NCBI GenBank assembly: GCA_964578975.1
Contig: CAZOFA010000053.1
Coordinates: 1 to 16,265 of the forward strand
Direction: 5' to 3'
Length of the DNA stretch: 16,265 nucleotides
From: CAYRUP01 sp964578975
GTDB taxonomy: Bacteria > Pseudomonadota > Gammaproteobacteria > DSM-16500
The notes under the pieces were generated by a model, which searched no databases, was not told the DNA's origin, and worked only from the letters and a program-made list of their open reading frames with translations. Below, one piece after another: positions 13,698 through 16,265 of this stretch (positions are counted from its first letter, which is position 1; each line of letters begins with the position of its first letter). Position numbers and translations under genes: made by a program.

Positions 13698-13936
13698 CAG
13701 TCGAGCTCCTCATCGCACTTCTTAAGTGGTTCTTTTAAGCCTTTTTTTATGGATTTTCCCATTCCGGGTATTGATAATAAATGCAAGGTTTCCTGTATTG
13801 CTGACCAATCTTCTTCGGATATCAATACAGCGCTCGCATGTTTGCCGTTGATGTGAATGGGCTTATGCGATTTGCCGACTTGATCGATCAGTCGATAGAG
13901 ATTTGCTCTTGCTTCAGTTGCTGTAAGAGTAGCCAT
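13694..13936 (-). CDS. Phd/YefM-family antitoxin
   Basis: An 80-residue antitoxin of the Phd/YefM family: the N-terminal DNA-binding and dimerisation domain (TATEARANLYRLIDQV, then HINGKHASAVLISEEDW) and a flexible acidic/basic C-terminal tail that would wrap the toxin. It is expected to bind the YoeB-like toxin and repress the operon as a complex. The Shine-Dalgarno GAGGT lies just upstream (spacing about 4-5 nt) of the ATG at 13934-13936. The gene overlaps the toxin start by 4 bases. Two palindromes in its promoter (13961-13984) are the probable operator. Confidence 0.93.
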   Translation of the reverse strand: MATLTATEARANLYRLIDQVGKSHKPIHINGKHASAVLISEEDWSAIQETLHLLSIPGMGKSIKKGLKEPLKKCDEELDW

Positions 13937-13960
13937 AATGACCTCGTGGTGATGATATCC

Positions 13961-13991
13961 ATAGCGTACGCTATAACGTACGTTTTGTCAC
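13961..13991 (-). promoter_or_regulatory. Operator/promoter of the toxin-antitoxin operon: two adjacent palindromes
   Basis: ATAGCGTACGCTAT (13961-13974) is a perfect 14-bp palindrome and AACGTACGTT (13975-13984) a perfect 10-bp one; both share the core CGTACG and their centres are 12 bp apart. The long-plus-short arrangement and the GTAC core resemble the E. coli yefM-yoeB operator. On the minus strand GTGACA (13986-13991) and TACGCT (13963-13968), 17 bp apart, may be the promoter, so bound complex would cover the -10 site. Confidence 0.65.
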
Positions 13992-13996
13992 ATTTA

Positions 13997-14015
13997 CCCG
14001 GGCCTATGGCTCGGG
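13997..14015. repeat. GC-rich inverted repeat between the antitoxin and csp genes
   Basis: CCCGGGCC and GGCTCGGG pair over 8 bp with one G-U or mismatch around a TAT loop, standing out in AT-rich DNA. No T-tract follows on either side, so a terminator role is not supported. Confidence 0.4.
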
Positions 14016-14053
14016 AAGAATAATCATTAAAATAGCATGACCACACAAAAATA

Positions 14054-14081
14054 TTGTGATAGAGTATGCCTGCTTCATAAT
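14054..14081 (+). promoter_or_regulatory. Putative promoter of the cold-shock gene
   Basis: TTGTGA (14054-14059) and CATAAT (14076-14081) are 16 bp apart; the start would be near 14088. The resulting leader of about 56 nt includes the small palindrome AGAAGCTTCT (14084-14093). It is shorter than the long thermosensing leader of E. coli cspA. Confidence 0.45.
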
Positions 14082-14143
14082 TTAGAAGCTTCTTGTGCAT
14101 TGCATAAGAGTTATTGTTAATTAATATTGAGGTTTATTATTTT

Positions 14144-14362
14144 ATGGCAACACCGCGTGAAAAAGGGACCGTTAAATGGTTCAACAACAGTAAAGGGTTT
14201 GGTTTTATTCAACGCGATAAAGGCGATGATGTGTTCGTTCACTTCAAGGCAATCAACGGAAGTGGATACAAATCTTTAGAAGAAGGTCAGCGCGTAGAAT
14301 TTTCTGTCACACAAGGACAAAAAGGTCTGCAAGCTGAAGAAGTTACTGTTATTGATGAATAA
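14144..14362 (+). CDS. Cold-shock domain protein, CspA family
   Basis: Single-domain OB-fold protein binding single-stranded nucleic acid, thought to act as an RNA chaperone in the cytoplasm. From the ATG at 14144 it is 72 residues, the normal Csp size. The start of the fold (KGTVKWFNNSKGFGFI) contains RNP1-like KGFGFI and is followed by RNP2-like VFVHF; EGQRVEFSV and the closing AEEVTVI strand complete the barrel. An upstream in-frame TTG at 14114 would add a non-conserved 10-residue extension and is rejected. The Shine-Dalgarno GAGG (14129-14132) is 11 nt from the ATG, rather far. Which Csp paralogue this is cannot be told. No cold-induction signal is evident. Confidence 0.95.
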   Translation: MATPREKGTVKWFNNSKGFGFIQRDKGDDVFVHFKAINGSGYKSLEEGQRVEFSVTQGQKGLQAEEVTVIDE

Positions 14363-14389
14363 AACAGTTACTTTTGACGATTGAAAATT

Positions 14390-14415
14390 AGGTCCAGGCA
14401 GGATCGTCTGGATCT
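14390..14415 (+). other. Hairpin between csp and ggt
   Basis: AGGTCCAG (14390-14397) pairs with CTGGATCT (14408-14415) with one G-U, around a 10-nt loop. No T-run follows, so it is at best a weak terminator. It lies 27 bp after the csp stop codon and 19 bp before the ggt start. Confidence 0.4.
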
Positions 14416-14434
14416 TAACTTCCTACATCTCTAA

Positions 14435-16120
14435 ATGAAAAAAATCTGGATTAGTTTTTTATTCATTTTGTCGGTAAGTGTGTTCGCAGTTACAGCTAAA
14501 CCTATTTCATTGAAAAAAGGCATGGTAGTAAGCGAACAAAAACTCGCTTCGCAAGTTGGCGCGGATATTTTGCGTCAAGGTGGCAATGCGGTTGATGCTG
14601 CAGTTGCTGTCGGTTATGCATTGGCGGTGGTGAATCCTTGCTGTGGAAATATCGGTGGCGGTGGATTTATGACAATTCACTTGGCGACTGGCAAAAATAT
14701 TTTTTTAAATTTTCGTGAAAAAGCGCCGCTGCGCGCGAAACCAACCATGTTTCTCGATGCGGCAGGGCATGTTATTCCGAATAAAAGTCTGCAGGGTTAT
14801 CTGGCAGTTGGTGTGCCTGGGACTGTGTTAGGACTGGATACCGCACTTAAAAAGTATGGCACAATGACGCGCAAACAAGTCATGCAACCCGCCATTCAGT
14901 TAGCACAACAGGGTTACACATTAACAGCGTATGACATCCAATTATTTAAAACAGCAGAGCATGATTTTCAACAACAACCGAATGTGGCTGCGATTTTTTT
15001 AAAAAATAATAAGCTGTATCACGTCGGCGACAAATTGATTCAAACCGATTTATCGCGCACCTTAAAACTCATTGCTGAAAAAGGTCCTGCGGTTTTTTAC
15101 CAAGGTGTCATTGCAAAAAACATCGTCAAAGCCAGTGAAGCGCACGAGGGTATTTTAACGTTGGATGATTTTGCACGCTACAAAATAGAAATCATGCAGC
15201 CGATTGAGTGTACCTATCGCGGGTTTACGATTCTTTCAGCGCCCCCGCCCAGCTCAGGTGGTGTGACATTGTGTGAAACGCTGAATATTCTCGAAGGCTA
15301 TCCATTACAGCAGTTGGGTTATCATTCTCTGCAAAGCATCCATCATACCGTTGAAGCCATGCGTTATGCATTTGCCGATCGGAATAATAAATTAGGCGAT
15401 CCGGATTTTATTCAAAATCCAGTTGCCACATTACTTGCAAAAAATTACGCAGAAAAAATTCGCAAAAAAATTCATCCGTCGCGCGCCACCCCATCGAGTG
15501 AAGTCAGTACTGACGCATCTTTGCCGGAAGGTGTGCATACCACGCATTATTCCGTCATCGATAAAAATGGAAATGCAGTTGCGGTCACCTCCACATTAAA
15601 CAGTTATTTTGGTGCGCAAGTGATAGCGGGCGATACGGGATTTTTTCTGAATAATGAAATGGATGATTTTGCGATAAACCCAGGGCAACCGAATCAATTT
15701 GGTTTAGTGCAAAGTGCGGCGAACAATATTCAACCGGGCAAAAGGCCGCTGAGCTCAATGGCGCCGACGATTGTATTAAAAGATAAACATTTGTTTATGG
15801 TATTAGGCAGTCCCGGCGGACCACGCATTATCACAGCCACATTACAAACAATATTAAATGTCATCGATTATAAAATGCCAATTCAACAAGCAGTGGATGC
15901 GCCACGTTTTCATCATCAATGGTTGCCCGATCAAATTGATGCAGAGCCGCGAGCATTTTCTCTTGATCTCATCAAAAAATTGCAAGCGATGCAGTATCAC
16001 ATCAATGTCATGGATAAAACCTGGGGCGGAGTCGAAGCCATTTTAGTTGATGCGCGTGATGGAACGTTGCAAGGGGGTAGTGATTATCGAAGACCGTTGG
16101 GGGAAGCGGTAAGAGAATAA
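14435..16120 (+). CDS. ggt: Gamma-glutamyltransferase, secreted
   Basis: N-terminal-nucleophile hydrolase that cleaves the gamma-glutamyl bond of glutathione and glutamine or transfers it to an acceptor, in the periplasm or outside the cell. The 561 residues include a signal peptide (about 1-21: MKK, then WISFLFILSVSVFAVTA), a large subunit, and a small subunit created by self-cleavage before Thr369 in TTHYSVIDKNGNAVAVT. Other hallmarks are GGNAVDAAVA, the substrate-binding Arg in NFREKAP, PPPSSGGV, PLSSMAPTIV, and GSPGGPRI near the C terminus. All expected catalytic elements are present. No Shine-Dalgarno is visible before the ATG (tcctacatctctaa), so translation may be weak or start otherwise. 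It follows csp by 72 bp with only a weak hairpin between. In host-associated bacteria GGT can deplete host glutathione or glutamine; that role here is inference. Confidence 0.96.
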   Translation: MKKIWISFLFILSVSVFAVTAKPISLKKGMVVSEQKLASQVGADILRQGGNAVDAAVAVGYALAVVNPCCGNIGGGGFMTIHLATGKNIFLNFREKAPLRAKPTMFLDAAGHVIPNKSLQGYLAVGVPGTVLGLDTALKKYGTMTRKQVMQPAIQLAQQGYTLTAYDIQLFKTAEHDFQQQPNVAAIFLKNNKLYHVGDKLIQTDLSRTLKLIAEKGPAVFYQGVIAKNIVKASEAHEGILTLDDFARYKIEIMQPIECTYRGFTILSAPPPSSGGVTLCETLNILEGYPLQQLGYHSLQSIHHTVEAMRYAFADRNNKLGDPDFIQNPVATLLAKNYAEKIRKKIHPSRATPSSEVSTDASLPEGVHTTHYSVIDKNGNAVAVTSTLNSYFGAQVIAGDTGFFLNNEMDDFAINPGQPNQFGLVQSAANNIQPGKRPLSSMAPTIVLKDKHLFMVLGSPGGPRIITATLQTILNVIDYKMPIQQAVDAPRFHHQWLPDQIDAEPRAFSLDLIKKLQAMQYHINVMDKTWGGVEAILVDARDGTLQGGSDYRRPLGEAVRE

Positions 16121-16137
16121 ATTGGAGCCAACGTTGA

Positions 16138-16158
16138 TGGGCAAAGCAAAAGTGCCCA
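16138..16158. repeat. Small inverted repeat downstream of ggt
   Basis: TGGGCA (16138-16143) and TGCCCA (16153-16158) flank a 9-base loop, 17 bp past the ggt stop codon. It may stabilise the 3' end; there is no T-tract. Confidence 0.4.
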
Positions 16159-16184
16159 CCAGGTAATTGTCCACGGCGCCACCC

Positions 16185-16265
16185 TCTCGTCATTGCGAGC
16201 GTTACCTCTTCTCGTCATTGCGAGCGCAGCGAAGCAATCCAGGTTTTGATCGGCACGAAAACCTG
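16185..16265. repeat. Interspersed palindromic repeat, partial plus full copy at right edge
   Basis: A truncated copy (16185-16201, tctcgtcattgcgagcg) is followed by a fuller one (16213-16243, cgtcattgcgagcg ... caatccagg). CAGGTTTT (16240-16247) then pairs with AAAACCTG (16258-16265). The window ends inside the element, whose other arm, by analogy with 29-60, should continue beyond it. Confidence 0.8.

Noticed and set aside
14114..14143. N-terminal extension of the cold-shock protein from a TTG codon
   Set aside because: The 10 added residues are not Csp-like, and the ATG at 14144 gives the standard 72-residue protein.
1..16265. CRISPR array, tRNA, rRNA, insertion sequence or phage genes
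   Set aside because: No regularly spaced direct repeats, cloverleaf, rRNA segment, transposase or phage structural motif was seen on either strand.

Overview
The window looks like a chromosomal segment of an AT-rich gammaproteobacterium, most likely a host-associated member of the Legionellales (Legionella/Coxiella relatives). The housekeeping proteins (UvrD, PyrD class 2, EngB, EF-P with its lysine ligase EpmA, a CspA-type protein, gamma-glutamyltransferase) all read as gammaproteobacterial orthologues. They are interrupted by a eukaryote-like sphingosine-1-phosphate-lyase homologue, a group of orphan membrane or low-complexity proteins, and many short palindromic repeats. The order-level assignment is inference; no rRNA or tRNA gene is present to anchor it.

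Layout. Left block (107-3874): uvrD and pyrD form a tight minus-strand pair (3 bp apart), with engB leaving divergently from a 27-bp gap. Accessory block (3928-10728): an SPL-family protein that appears to have lost its PLP-binding lysine; a short Ser/Glu-rich protein with two 23-residue tandem repeats behind a leader that could hide its ribosome binding site; an OPT-family peptide transporter; a repeat-filled 297-bp spacer; and two minus-strand orphan proteins, one (356 aa) built from an internal duplication of a membrane module. A divergent AT-rich promoter region then leads to a secreted NTF2/SnoaL-like protein (10955-11449).

Right block (11526-16120): efp-epmA is a minus-strand operon pairing elongation factor P with the enzyme that modifies its Lys34. 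Upstream of efp is a gene-free 370-bp region with an AT-rich stretch followed by a cluster of DnaA-box matches, including two perfect inverted boxes, so it is a candidate replication origin or DnaA-regulated locus. It ends at a repeat-derived terminator serving a Phd/YefM-YoeB-type toxin-antitoxin pair, whose promoter carries two adjacent palindromes. A cold-shock protein gene and a secreted gamma-glutamyltransferase gene follow on the plus strand.

A palindromic repeat family (core gtcattgcgagc ... gcttcgctcgcaatgac) occurs at both window ends, after the OPT gene and after the toxin gene; two identical GGGGTCAGACCCC palindromes and one GTCATTCCCGC hairpin are also present. Most sit at 3' ends of genes and some have the form of terminators.

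The strongest leads are the apparent SPL pseudoenzyme and the DnaA-box cluster. The orphan proteins may be host-directed, but nothing in the sequence proves secretion.
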